DNA of 64,000 nt from Carnegiea gigantea. Its lineage: Eukaryota; Streptophyta; Magnoliopsida; Caryophyllales; Cactaceae. Position 1 is the first letter of the stretch. Every line of letters begins with the position of its first letter. A program made the position numbers and the translations under genes. A model generated the notes under the pieces. The model saw only the letters and a program-made list of their open reading frames with translations. It ran no database searches and was not told where the DNA came from. Location of the stretch: positions 1 to 64,000 of the forward strand of contig JAKOGI010000336.1 in the NCBI GenBank assembly GCA_029747015.1, in the 5' to 3' direction. This document shows positions 37,201-45,869 of this stretch, piece by piece.

Positions 37201-40200
37201 ACAGAGAACATAAGTTCAGAACAGGATGACAGACCTGCTTCCTCCCTCTAACTCCAAGATGTGGACTAGCCAAGGTAATAAAATTTACTGGTTCCAGTCC
37301 AGCAATAAAACCATGCTCGATTAAGGAACTTGTTCTTGAAGCATCACCCAACTCTCCATCACACAAGCCACTCATAGTGTAGAAAACAGAGACAGCATAT
37401 CGCGCAAATAACCCACCAAGAGAATGAGCTACAAATGAAATTTTCTTAAGACTTCCTGTCTTCTGCACAACCTGTCTGACCTATTAATAAATCAAACTGT
37501 AAGGAGCCCTTCAATACCACTAGCAATTACAGCCAGAAGGGAATATATAAAAACTCACTTCCTCTGCCAGGCGTTTACCCGCCCCATCAATCCCGCCAAA
37601 AGTTTTGGTGTAAGTGTTGGATGAACTTGCTAAACAAATGAAAGAAGAGGAGAAGTTTTAGCCACCACATAATTAGCAACAACGATAAAGAGCTGTTCTG
37701 CAGGAGAGAGAACAGTGGTCTCACACCCAACAGTAAAAATGGAGGAGAGGTAGAACAAGAGACAGCAAAACCAACAAAAAAACAAACATGATTCTGACCA
37801 AAATAGTTCCTCTTAAAGGATATATTTTACTTTTCCTTATAGTGCAGACCAAACAGCATCTCATTCAGAACACTACAAAGGGTAGCATGCTAGTGATGAA
37901 CAGCAGCCACCAGTCATAAGAGTCTATCTTAATTGCATTAAATAATTTACCTTTCGCATATTTACTCTTTTGTCAGGTGATTCATGTTCCATTTTACATG
38001 ACATTTTCTCCCCTAAGCGGATGCAAAATTCATATGCGAAGCAGAGAAGTACTGAGGCATGACCGCCTGACCAAAGTAGCTGGTAAAACTCACCGTAAAT
38101 CAAGAAGTTCCTTCCTAAACGCTTTTTCAGCTCTGCGTCAAAGTAGGTCCAGTCACTTGGGCTGCAGCAAGCACAAAAGTATAGGGTAATAATAAGTTTG
38201 CATCGATAGCTCAGTTCAAAGATCGGTTAACAAACTGTAGTGATTACTATCATGCTTTAATTTATGCAAAATTCCAGACCTTAATGATTGTATTCAAAAT
38301 CTCCTGTGAGGTATAAGTCAGTCAGCATTCTATACTTTCAGCAAAGTTCCACAAAGAAATTAGTTTCCATATAGCACCAGAACAAAGGGGGGAACATCAA
38401 AAACGCGACTAAAGGGGATGTACTACTATTACAGGTCCCTAAAGCAATGACCGGTCGAGATATTTAAACACATAAAGCAAGGCAAATTATTTAATGTAAG
38501 GTGCCCCAGTGGTCCACATTGACACCATAACCAGAGTTGAGCACATTATATAGCTAGCATCTGGCCAAAATGACCGGTCGCGATATTTAAACATATAAAG
38601 CAAGGCAAAATATTTAATGTAAGGTGACCCATTGACACCATAACCAGAGTTGAGCATATTATGTAGCTAGCATCAGGACAAAATGATGACCAGTAAGCAG
38701 GTCTGCCTGCTGATACAGCTTCTGACCGAGCCACAGTTATCTATCTCCACATTTTATATAGTAGCTGAAATCCCTTCTACCACATTAACCCCTAGAACAC
38801 ATCAGACTTCTAGGTTGTCCAAATTGATCGGTTAGTCCAAACATTGGCTGGTCCTACTGATCACGATTGGATCAATGCACTTCAATAGGCAAAATGGCAT
38901 CTGTGCTGTTTGCAAGACCATCAACATTATAATGGTCAAACAGGTCTCTGCCAATCATGCTCACATCTAATAAGCATAGGGAACAAGGGCATGAATAAAT
39001 AATATTCAATACTAACAGGGAATACAAAATGTTGTGTCACTTGGAATTTGCAAAGAAATGCTGCCTTCTTAAATAAACTAGAAAAGCTGACAATGGGAAA
39101 GATAAGCTGAAAGACAAACTTTTCGCAGGCATAGACATATGGAACTATGTTGGTGAAGCCTAATCACGACCCTGGCCTAGATATGGAATAGAAACATAGG
39201 CATAGCAATTTAGTTCATTTTTTTGGGGGGGGGGGGAGGCCCAGTGTGTCCACTAAATGTTCACATCCAACCTATAATCCAATATGAAAAATTGCCCAAA
39301 AGTGACTTTTCCAGCTTCTGAAAGGCGGACACAATGACACCCTCCGACACAGGTATGAAAATTAGAGAGCATCAGAACACAGCATCAGTTTCTATATGCA
39401 CTCAAGGAAGCATGTGCAAACCTGGAGTTCTTCAATATTTTGTTACCAGCAATTCATCAAACCAGATAAACAAACTTTACCAACTAGATAGGCTCCAACT
39501 GCAAATAAAATGCCAATTTGTTCTAGGACTATATCCCCCGGCAAATTAAGGTACCATAATTTCGAATACATTGTAAGCCTTCTAGCAGCAGGACTGATCA
39601 CACCAGCAGGGCTTGTAGATATATTCTACAGTGTAAAAAGATCAAAGTGATCCCTGCCTGCCCAGAATGAGGTGCGTCTGCAGGCACAGGGGGGGGTTAG
39701 AAGAATTGCACATCGCAATGCAAACCAATTACAGCGCCCTCGTCCACAAACATTTTGGAGGGGCTCCTCAAGGAAATATCTATGTAGTATCCCTAGCAAG
39801 GCAGCATTGGTAACAAAAAGTTGTGGCCTATTGATTTCTGTTGCTTTATGATGACATATTCCACCACAGTTTCCAGCTACCTTGATGCATATGAGGGATA
39901 TTCATTACAAATAAATTCAGATCATCTCGTCGGACATTGCATCCAGGAGCTCCTAGGATAACCTCTAGTCTTCTACAGGTAATATACTAACTGTATTTTT
40001 TATTCCATAGATGAAGAAGTCCTTATGTGCTTTTTCTTTTTCCTTGGGGTGAGTAACAGTCCCACCCTGCTAGTGCCCTATAACAGGCAGTTAGTGGGAG
40101 AGGCTTGGGTTAAGAAGTTGGCCATGACCCATAAGAACCCAGACCAAGGGCTTGGTTGGTCACGCCTAAAATTACAAACAAGGAACTTCAGGTTCCACAT

Positions 40201-41353
40201 TTCAAACCCAGGTTTTCCATGTGGAAAGCAGCTTTGATGCTAGCTGAGCCATTGTTCTACGGCAAGTCCTTGTGGAACTAAATAGGCACCATGCATGCAA
40301 AAATCTCCTGAAGGTCACACTTCCAAACTGAAAATACACACTCCCCCCCCCCCCCCAGTTACACAGCAGAATATACTGCTAAATTTTCTATCTGCATATT
40401 TTATAGGTGCCGGCTAGCTTAGCATTTGTTTGCTACTTACCAGAAAGTGATCTGTGGAGTCCTTAGATCTTGCAAGTTGCAACCTTGGTAATCAAACACT
40501 ATGCTCTGCATATTAAGTTGATAATTCTTCTTGGAAAGGGGGGAAAAGGGCCTCAGTATAGTTACATACCTATAGGGCAGAATTAAACACCAACTCTATT
40601 ATCAGAGTATCAGACACGGCACTATAAAATCTAGCTGCAAAAGGCCTGAGAACCATCCTATAACAGCACAACTCTCCTCTATTTCAGCAGTATACAATAC
40701 CAACAACAACTCCCAATGTGAGTCTTGCTTTCGCGGGGTTTGGGAAGATCCAGATGTAGACAGCCTTACCTCTATAGACATGACTACCCATAGAAAGGTC
40801 GATAATTAAACCCTTAAAGAAGAAAGCGATCATTCCATGCAGAGGTTGCTTCTGGCATGCTTTGTAATCAATATATTTAATAGTCTTAGATGAAGTCTCA
40901 GACTAAAACCTATGTAGTCCACAATTTATAGCATTGTCAGATTTAATTTGAGTTTTAATTTCATTTCTGTGGGGCCAAGGCTTCAAAAGCAATGAATCTA
41001 GCACATACAGCACGACATTACTCGAATACTATCACATGACAAAACAAAAGCATTAAAGGACGAGGGGAGAGAGACAGAAAATTACCCATAGCAAGCTTAT
41101 GTTCGAAGAAACGCAAACAGTATGCATCAGAAATGGAGGAAAACTTGCACAAAAGTATATTTCTGTTTTTGTTTAGCTCCTGAACTTCCGTAACCAAAAG
41201 TTTTGGCACGTATCCAGATTTTTCTAAACTTCCAAAGTTAAAGCACACATACCTAGCCAAGATTCCATGGACAAGTACAAGGAGATGATCAGGCTCATTC
41301 TTCTCATTAGCAATGACTATAGAAGACCCAAAATTGCCAGTAGTTGCACTCAT
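22379..41353 (-). CDS. DUF676-family alpha/beta-hydrolase (putative serine esterase/lipase), 10 exons
   Basis: Coding exons on the minus strand: 41353-41253, 38161-38094, 37629-37559, 37480-37235, 25928-25765, 25687-25632, 25544-25492, 22955-22787, 22677-22580 and 22483-22379. All nine introns are GT-AG. The exons sum to 1131 nt, in phase throughout, giving 376 residues plus TAA. Visible motifs are HLLVLVHGIL (residues 23-32, oxyanion strand), SPSDWTYFDAELKKRLG, AHSLGG (nucleophile Ser within exon 4), FITLASPHLGVRG, GWRTSSIRRE, YKHVVDVEYCPP, and GWKKVDVSFHS with FAHNNIHV near the C-terminus (likely catalytic His region). Motifs and length fit the plant DUF676 putative serine esterases (Arabidopsis At5g51180/At4g25770 type). 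I infer an acyl-ester hydrolase, with substrate unknown. The start ATG is preceded by an in-frame TAA two codons upstream. Introns 1, 4 and 7 are swollen by transposons. Confidence 0.95.
22956..25491 (-). other. intron 7 of the hydrolase gene: contents
   Basis: A 2.5-kb intron. It holds a decayed SINE end at 24640-24690 (minus strand, CCTCTTTGCAACTAAAGGG then TAAGGCT and a C-run/A-run), a GT repeat at about 24703-24721, and large GT and AT microsatellites at 25130-25195 and 25249-25294. A long-arm hairpin lies at 25203-25358. Two overlapping antiparallel open frames of about 150 codons (24081-24654) match nothing I recognise. Confidence 0.7.
25203..25358. repeat. inverted repeat (28-bp arms) around an AT microsatellite
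   Basis: The left arm at 25203-25230 (TCATTAGTATCTTTGAGAAC and onward) is the reverse complement of 25330-25358 apart from a single extra T. The roughly 99-bp spacer is nearly pure AT with TACA units. Next to it at 25130-25195 is a GT/AT compound microsatellite. In the pre-mRNA (minus strand) this would form a stem beginning about 130 nt past the exon 7 donor. Confidence 0.9.
26511..26960. repeat. repeat with AGGCGC/GCGCACC-rich ends, unclassified
   Basis: The left end (about 26511-26595) is packed with AAGGTGCACTAAGGCGCG-type words. The right end (about 26905-26958) has AAGGCGCTGACC and CCGAGGCGCACCTAGGTGTG. The 300 bp between is ordinary AT-rich DNA. The GC-rich ends look like the sub-terminal parts of a non-autonomous transposon, but I could not align clean terminal inverted repeats or a target duplication. 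It lies in intron 4. Confidence 0.35.
27722..28998 (+). repeat. 5' LTR of the intronic gypsy element
   Basis: 1277 bp, TG..CA. The first roughly 530 bp recur at 30956-31488 with scattered substitutions and small indels (roughly nine in ten bases match). The last bases run directly into the primer-binding site. Confidence 0.88.
29120..30257 (+). pseudogene. gypsy gag with intact zinc-knuckle sequence, frameshifted
   Basis: The ATG at 29120 opens a coiled-coil-like N-terminus (EEKLEVVLKNNQAVSAS, then ELKAQNEYLRRQLSEM). From 29344 in another frame comes a Glu/Arg-rich stretch and then the capsid motif DFRVEIPEFESKLDPDEFLE, with WLHTVERTFEYKDVPEDKK and YASLWWTNL. Further frame changes lead to NVEEYTSEFEKLLIKCDIQE and YLGGLEPKYANMV. 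At 30110-30152 a perfect C-x2-C-x4-H-x4-C knuckle is encoded (CFKCQGFGHTAADC), followed by VITLAEWEA. It ends with an acidic tail and a stop at about 30257. Confidence 0.85.
30360..30955 (+). pseudogene. gypsy protease relic and deleted pol
   Basis: Fragments readable with frameshifts include the HILLGRPWMYDQKVIHDG block (about 30620-30670), which marks the end of retropepsin, then a short KTRKGLFGWLV stretch matching the RT block before the PFGLSNAP motif. From there the sequence passes directly to the polypurine tract. The catalytic RT and integrase cores are absent. Confidence 0.65.
30956..31488 (+). repeat. truncated 3' LTR of the intronic gypsy element
   Basis: It matches 27722 onward for about 530 bp. 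Similarity ends at CCCACTT just before 31489, where a Helitron-like terminus begins. Confidence 0.85.
31490..32009 (+). mobile_element. Helitron-like non-autonomous element (tentative)
   Basis: The start TCTATATAAATATATTAAAA and then AACGAATTGTCTTC and GCCACATGTCC resembles the TC-type 5' terminus and sub-terminal ACATGTC word of plant Helitrons. An end CTAG at 32006-32009 would fit insertion between A (31489) and T (32010). I do not see a clear GC-rich hairpin before the end, and a poly-A run (31975-31995) lies there instead. The right boundary is weak. Confidence 0.35.
32040..34322 (+). mobile_element. Ty1/copia remnant, internally deleted, 3' LTR only
   Basis: Plus-strand relics appear in copia order. 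Gag: NKVRDIKQGNMTISDYFSEL, QELDCYQNLKADSTKNELK, then QQKESRRSAMLY and the CCHC-like D.FGKPQHTKDTYRK. Protease end / pre-integrase: SSVLHVLW, NKALNCKIEFF, GHPSFF (33255). Integrase: GIIHQTSCPHT (about 33635) and PLKILNLKSP. The end of RNase H (RTKHIEIDQRFIKEK, about 33975) is followed by a polypurine tract and a 3' LTR. RT is missing and there are many stops. No 5' LTR is found. Confidence 0.82.
34136..34322 (+). repeat. 3' LTR of the copia remnant
   Basis: It starts TGTTGACAGATC right after the purine tract GAGGGGGAA and ends near CAATACAATATTTA. It contains the TATAAATGCC box at about 34262. The expected CA end is altered where a SINE fragment abuts. Confidence 0.7.
34323..34405 (-). mobile_element. 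Au-like SINE 3' fragment, diverged
   Basis: On the minus strand GGATAAGGCTAGCTACATATGG and the following CCCC and GGATCCACAC blocks correspond to 3620-3690 and 40715-40790. Head and tail are not preserved and no TSD is seen. It adjoins the copia LTR end. Confidence 0.6.
34560..34870 (-). pseudogene. L1-type LINE 3' end, antisense-oriented fragment
   Basis: On the minus strand the reading W-KERN-G-R-FEGMAR, then DFKLYFLRTLYSWSQVL and LTFLDFVDMI, is the conserved C-terminus of plant L1 ORF2, with one frameshift. The 3' UTR and a short T-run (A on the minus strand, about 34551-34558) follow on the left. It is strongly 5'-truncated and lies in intron 4 in the same sense as the host transcript. 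Confidence 0.7.
35060..36650 (-). pseudogene. RTE-clade LINE reverse transcriptase, highly decayed
   Basis: Read on the minus strand from 36650 downward: GNVRCTRDEDGRVVVEE-like, then W.Y, KMRMEKGVVHFVHLW, EEGLAG-type and an INQFGF-type block near 36090. About 1 kb further come EIRMIRSMCGHT and NRMRNEVTREKIGV (about 35210-35310). These are the linker, early RT fingers and C-terminal RMLRWMCGHTR-type motif of plant RTE non-LTR elements. Stops and frameshifts are dense, and the palm with its catalytic motif could not be picked out. It lies in intron 4. Confidence 0.65.
36870..36945. repeat. low-complexity C-rich then A-rich tract
   Basis: A run of CCCCCCACCCCCC-type sequence passes into oligo-A, just inside intron 4 next to exon 4. 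Confidence 0.8.
38450..38683. repeat. tandem duplication of about 115-120 bp in intron 1
   Basis: The unit starts GACCGGTCG(A/C)GATATTTAAACA and ends TAGCTAGCATC(T/A)GG(C/A)CAAAAT. It occurs at about 38450-38571 and 38572-38683. The second copy lacks a few bases around the GGTCCACATT segment. Confidence 0.88.
40030..40263 (-). mobile_element. tRNA-derived SINE, second family, with short target duplication
   Basis: Read on the minus strand, the head near 40255 contains an A-box-like TGGCTCAGCTAG and a B-box-like GGGTTTGAAATG. The body ends CACCCCAAGG and an AAAAAGAAAAAG tail. The flanks AAGTCCTTATG (40017) and AAGTCCTTGTG (40264) form a near-perfect direct repeat. It lies in intron 1 of the hydrolase gene and differs from the 6990-7172 SINE. 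Confidence 0.7.
40692..40810 (-). mobile_element. Au-like SINE 3' portion
   Basis: On the minus strand GAGGTAAGGCTGTCTACATC, the AAACCCCGCGAAAG block, the ACTCACATTGGGAG block and a GTTGTTGTTG tail match the body and tail of the SINE at 3567-3700. The 5' head is absent and no clear TSD is seen. It lies in intron 1. Confidence 0.8.
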
Positions 41354-41397
41354 TGCTTAAGCCTTGAATTTGTTATTTCTCAATGTATTATTTACTC
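41354..41397 (-). other. probable 5' UTR portion of exon holding the start codon
   Basis: On the minus strand CAACCTTTTGCAG at 41409-41398 is a good acceptor. It is followed by 44 bases, including an in-frame TAA, and then the ATG at 41353. I infer a 5' UTR intron with the first exon further upstream, perhaps near 42.8-43.1 kb, but the sequence does not prove it. Confidence 0.4.
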
Positions 41398-43140
41398 CTG
41401 CAAAAGGTTGGCTGCCCCATTAGCCAAGAGGCTGCGAGACAAATGGAAATGTAACAAACAGCATGATTTGAAATATGTAGTACTTCAATGCATACAACAA
41501 CAATGAATTATGGCATTTAGAAACTAATATATCATAATGGAAATGCTTGCCACTTAAACCGATTAGATTTACAGAATGGCTTGTTATTTACAGTTAAAAG
41601 ATCAATGCATTGAAATTAATTAATAAAACAATTTCTCAACAAGTGGTTGATATGTGCATGTACGCATGTAAATACATGTATATACATGTGCAGGTGGGTG
41701 GGTGGGTGTGTGTGTGTGTGTGCGCGTCTGTGTGTGAATATTTCAAAAACAACAGAAATGGGAAGTCCAATAACCATAGCAAGTGCCTCTCGTGAGGCTC
41801 TGCTTATAATGGCAAACAGGGTAAGACACAGTAAAATTATCCTCCACTTAGAGGGAGATTCTTTCCATAGACCTGCATTGGAAATTCATTAATAGTTTCA
41901 GATGATAAGTGCCCAGCTTAAGATTTATCTCTGAGCTCCACACAATCAAACTTGCCGCTATCTCAATCAAAATAAACCACAATCATCTTCTTATCCCAGA
42001 ATTAGGAGTTTCGCTTTCACCTCTAAAAGTTTTTATGCCTTTTGCAACATCATATATGGTAAACAGCAGCAGGGATTTATGTCTAATGATTCATGAAATT
42101 CATCTAATTACATATCTGATACACCCATTCAATAGACACAATTAGACTATCTCAATACAGTCTCATACTCAACAACATTAAGACAAGAAACATATTCATA
42201 TCTGAGGAGGGTCATTTTGCTAGCTTCCTAGAGGGTGCTTAAATAAGTAACGCATGATAGAGATGGGAGAACCACAATGGCCACTATGCTTAAAAGGAGA
42301 AGACTTCCTAAGTTTGAATCTCTTCCAACCGAATTCTGCAAGATCCAAACTAGGTGGTTATCAATGTCGCGTCCCTGTTAGGAAACCACCTCACCCATGA
42401 TAGAGAAGCCCCTAACTCCAGAATAACCTTAGCATCAGTACTAATAAGGCTTAGCCAGTTCTAAAGAACACAAGGATTGCTGAATAACTTGCCAATTGCC
42501 ATTAAAGGCAACAGGGACCACCACATACCCAAAAGGGGATCTGCGTTTGAGTGATGATTCATGCAACAACCTTGATGCTTCTGTTCTAATTCATTTGAAT
42601 TACAAAGATGGAGAAGTGATACGACAGATTTCTTTTGAATTGCAAACGGAAACCACAAAATCAAAGTTTTGTAAGGATTTGAAAATGATAGGGTATAGCA
42701 TTTCACCATCAGCACATAAGTCCCAAAAGCTGTCTTTTTTTCCATTTGCTGGTAAATACCACTAAACTCTTACAATGATTCTTTAGAATGTCTTCATTTC
42801 AAAAAGAAGACTCCAATCGAGTAGCAGGCCAGGAGCTTCAACTTGAGATTGAACTTCAATGCGATCCTGTTTCGATTTTTCTTTTTTTTTTTTTTTTTCC
42901 CCAAAGTCACAAGAAGATCTTGTTGTTGCAGGACAACGAAACATTGACGAGCATCTAGCTCCCCGACTCCCGAGAAGCCCAGATAAATGATCCCAATTCC
43001 GAAGGTGACTTATACCACACTGTCTTCTATTGTACAGAAACCCACTGCTCCAGCCACCCAATCACGGGTTTGGAGAAAACCACAGCCTCTCAGCCCCAGG
43101 CAATTGAGGGACCGCTTGTTAAGGCAGTAAGGTGACGAAA
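41398..43140 (-). promoter_or_regulatory. upstream region of the hydrolase gene
   Basis: This must contain the promoter and any 5' UTR intron of the minus-strand gene. I cannot place a TATA box or transcription start. A poly-T/CCCC tract (42882-42904) and the GT microsatellite (41690-41722) are the only distinctive sequences. Sequence near 42.8-43.1 kb is less AT-rich and is a candidate first exon. Confidence 0.35.
41690..41722. repeat. GTGG/GT microsatellite
   Basis: (GTGG)n passes into (GT)n just upstream of the start-codon exon, within the presumed 5' UTR intron or promoter. Confidence 0.85.
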
Positions 43141-45869
43141 AGGAAGGTCTAAAACTAGCCACCTAGAAAAAGTATTGAAGGTTAATATCAAATTTAAATT
43201 TTCATAATAAATTTTGTGCGCATTTTTTTGAAAGTTGATTGATTTTCAAAATAAAATTAGATCAATTTGGATTGTAGGTTATATAGTTTGAATTGTAAAA
43301 AATCTAAGTTTTATCCGTGCATTCATTACAGATTATGGTTCACTTGTTGATCATGCATTATAACAAATAAACTTCTAGAAGTACAAGTTGTCCAAGATTT
43401 TTCACTTTTGTTGGTTAACTTTGAGCTGCTATTTGGATGACTAAATAAATCCAACATTAGTGTTTTGATTATGGTTGTTCATTAGCTTGAAAAATTGGCA
43501 TTACGAAATGAATGAAGCTTTTGCCTTTTTATTTCTCCATAATCCTTTTTTTTTTTAATCTTTGGTTTAAAAGTGGTGATTAGGGTCATAAATTTATCTT
43601 GATCTTTGGTGGCTAGACCATTTTGGGATTTAGTGGTGCTATGTTAACGTAAGTGATGGCTTGACCATTATCATGGACATGTCTCTTTTCATTGTTTGTC
43701 ACTTATTTTCTTTCCCATCAAAAAACATATCACAAAAAATAAATTACTTGTCTTGGTTTCAATCTTTTAACACTTGGTTCAAAACGCATTTCAAAGAGCT
43801 TGTTTATTTTTCAACATTTTTCGAGGTGTTATTAATGGGCTGAAATAGGTTGAAATGTCTTAAAGCAAGTTGAAATATGTTGGAACATGTTGGAATATAT
43901 TGAGAGCATTTTTTAGAGAATTTGAAATATGTTGGGATAAGTTGGAGTAGACAGAAGATTCAACATTCTAAAAACAAAGTGGCCCTAACTTAGAGAAGTA
44001 AGGGTAATGAACAAGAGTACGGAGGAAGAATACGGGGCAGTAAATAAATGTAAGTTGTTTGCTTTGTTTGGGAGTTTAAGAAGAGTTGTGACTCACACTT
44101 ATTTGGAAAGATAGGAGAGTAAGTAAAAGTAAATAAAAGAATTAACACATATACTCTTACAAAATATATTAAAATAAAAATATTTTTTTTTGGTTTTTAA
44201 AAACATAAAATATTGAAGAATGATTTTGGGTGAGTTGCTTCTAATAAGAATGTGAAGACAAACAAGGTAAATCTCATGCTTATGTGGCAATTAGAGCACC
44301 TCATAGGAGTCGCTTCATTAAGGATAGTCTTAACACAGATTGCACTCGTCCTTTAATGTAATTACTTTGACTTTTTTTTTTTTACGTCTTCTATCTTCTA
44401 AAACATTGAATTAAATTTTAAAATGGCCATATTATACCACAATGCAATTGTCAATCAACCACTGAAGTGCCAAGAATACTATGAATAGCATTGTTCAAAA
44501 CTAGCTGGGATCGAAATTTTGCGAACTGGTTCAAATTTTTCGGTACGTGAAGGAAAATACTCAAAATTTTTAGTTAAGCTATCCAGATAGATTAATTATT
44601 TGGGTTATCAATTTGTATATGGTTCAAAAATTTTGGAATTTGGGTTATGTTCATGAAGTTTTCTTTTTCTTTGTTTTAGAAAAAAGCACAGCAACAGGGG
44701 GTGAGAGAGGGAGAGGGATAGAGACCAAATTCCAATAATACCTCAAGATGAAGGAAGATGATTCCGAAGAAGAGGTAAGAGGCAGAAGCTTGACATCGTC
44801 TTCTTATTGGTATGATCGCTAATAATTTCGTGCACTTCCTCTTACTAATTACAATTCTCTTTTAATTTTTAATTTTAAGTCAGTGACACTTACCTAAATT
44901 AATATGTCGTACGATTAAAAGCGTTAAATTTTCATATGTATAGTCAATCATCAATGGTGAAACTTTAGCACCCATCAGTTAGGTTGACAAGTATAAAATA
45001 ACATTCTAATCATATCATCCCTATCCACAACAACACATATAGCTATGATTTTATAATTTTGAAAAATTATAGATAAAAAGTGATCTTACACAATTTATGT
45101 ACAGTAACACTCTTCCACTATTCAATCATATATTTGTTTTTAATTCAAAATAAATGACAATGTCATTATTAAGTCTAGCAAAGATACTTAAGAAGTGTTT
45201 GTAGCAAAATATTTATCATTTTGCATTACTGAACATAAATGTTGGTGGTCCTTCTCTAGTTCCCTCATTTCACCTTTTTTTTCCCCTTTGGTATTAGAAC
45301 AGGAAGGAGAAGATACTTTATTACTTTTCCTCTTGTTACTACTATTACCATCAAAACTACCATTAGTACTAATGCTACTATTATATCTAGATAAAGGTGG
45401 TCAAAAAACTTTTGGGTTATCAGGTATCTAAAAAAAATCGACCCAAAATATTATATTTATCCTAATTTAAGTACTCAAAATTTTCGATTCAATTTCAGTT
45501 TAGGGTTTCGTAAACTCAAAAATTTGGCCACCGAAAATGTCAAGGCCTCTTCTAATTATAAAACTATATCATTTCAACTTTTTATTTGTCTAAGTGTCTA
45601 TATTTGGCATCTAATAGTCCGGCATATGTACAAATGATTGACTTTTTATTTTGAACAAAAAGGGAAATTTTCGCTTAAAAATGGCGTGTCGAATGTGATG
45701 CCCACTAAAAGCACTTAAATCCTTTTCATTCTCACATATTGATGGGATTAGCAAGACATACATTTTGAAAAAGACTTAGGAAGAATAATTACGGGATTTT
45801 GCCATAGTTTTATTTTAATTATAATTTGATTTAAATTATATTTTGGTTTCCTATTCTTCTTAGGGCATG
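43141..45869. other. AT-rich intergenic spacer
   Basis: No coding sequence recognised. A possible small hAT-like foldback lies at about 45397-45533 (GGTGGTCAAAA against TTTGGCCACC), without a convincing TSD. Confidence 0.5.

Noticed and set aside
45397..45533. Possible small hAT-like MITE
   Set aside because: Only about 10 bp of imperfect inverted ends (GGTGGTCAAAA and TTTGGCCACC) and no convincing 8-bp duplication.
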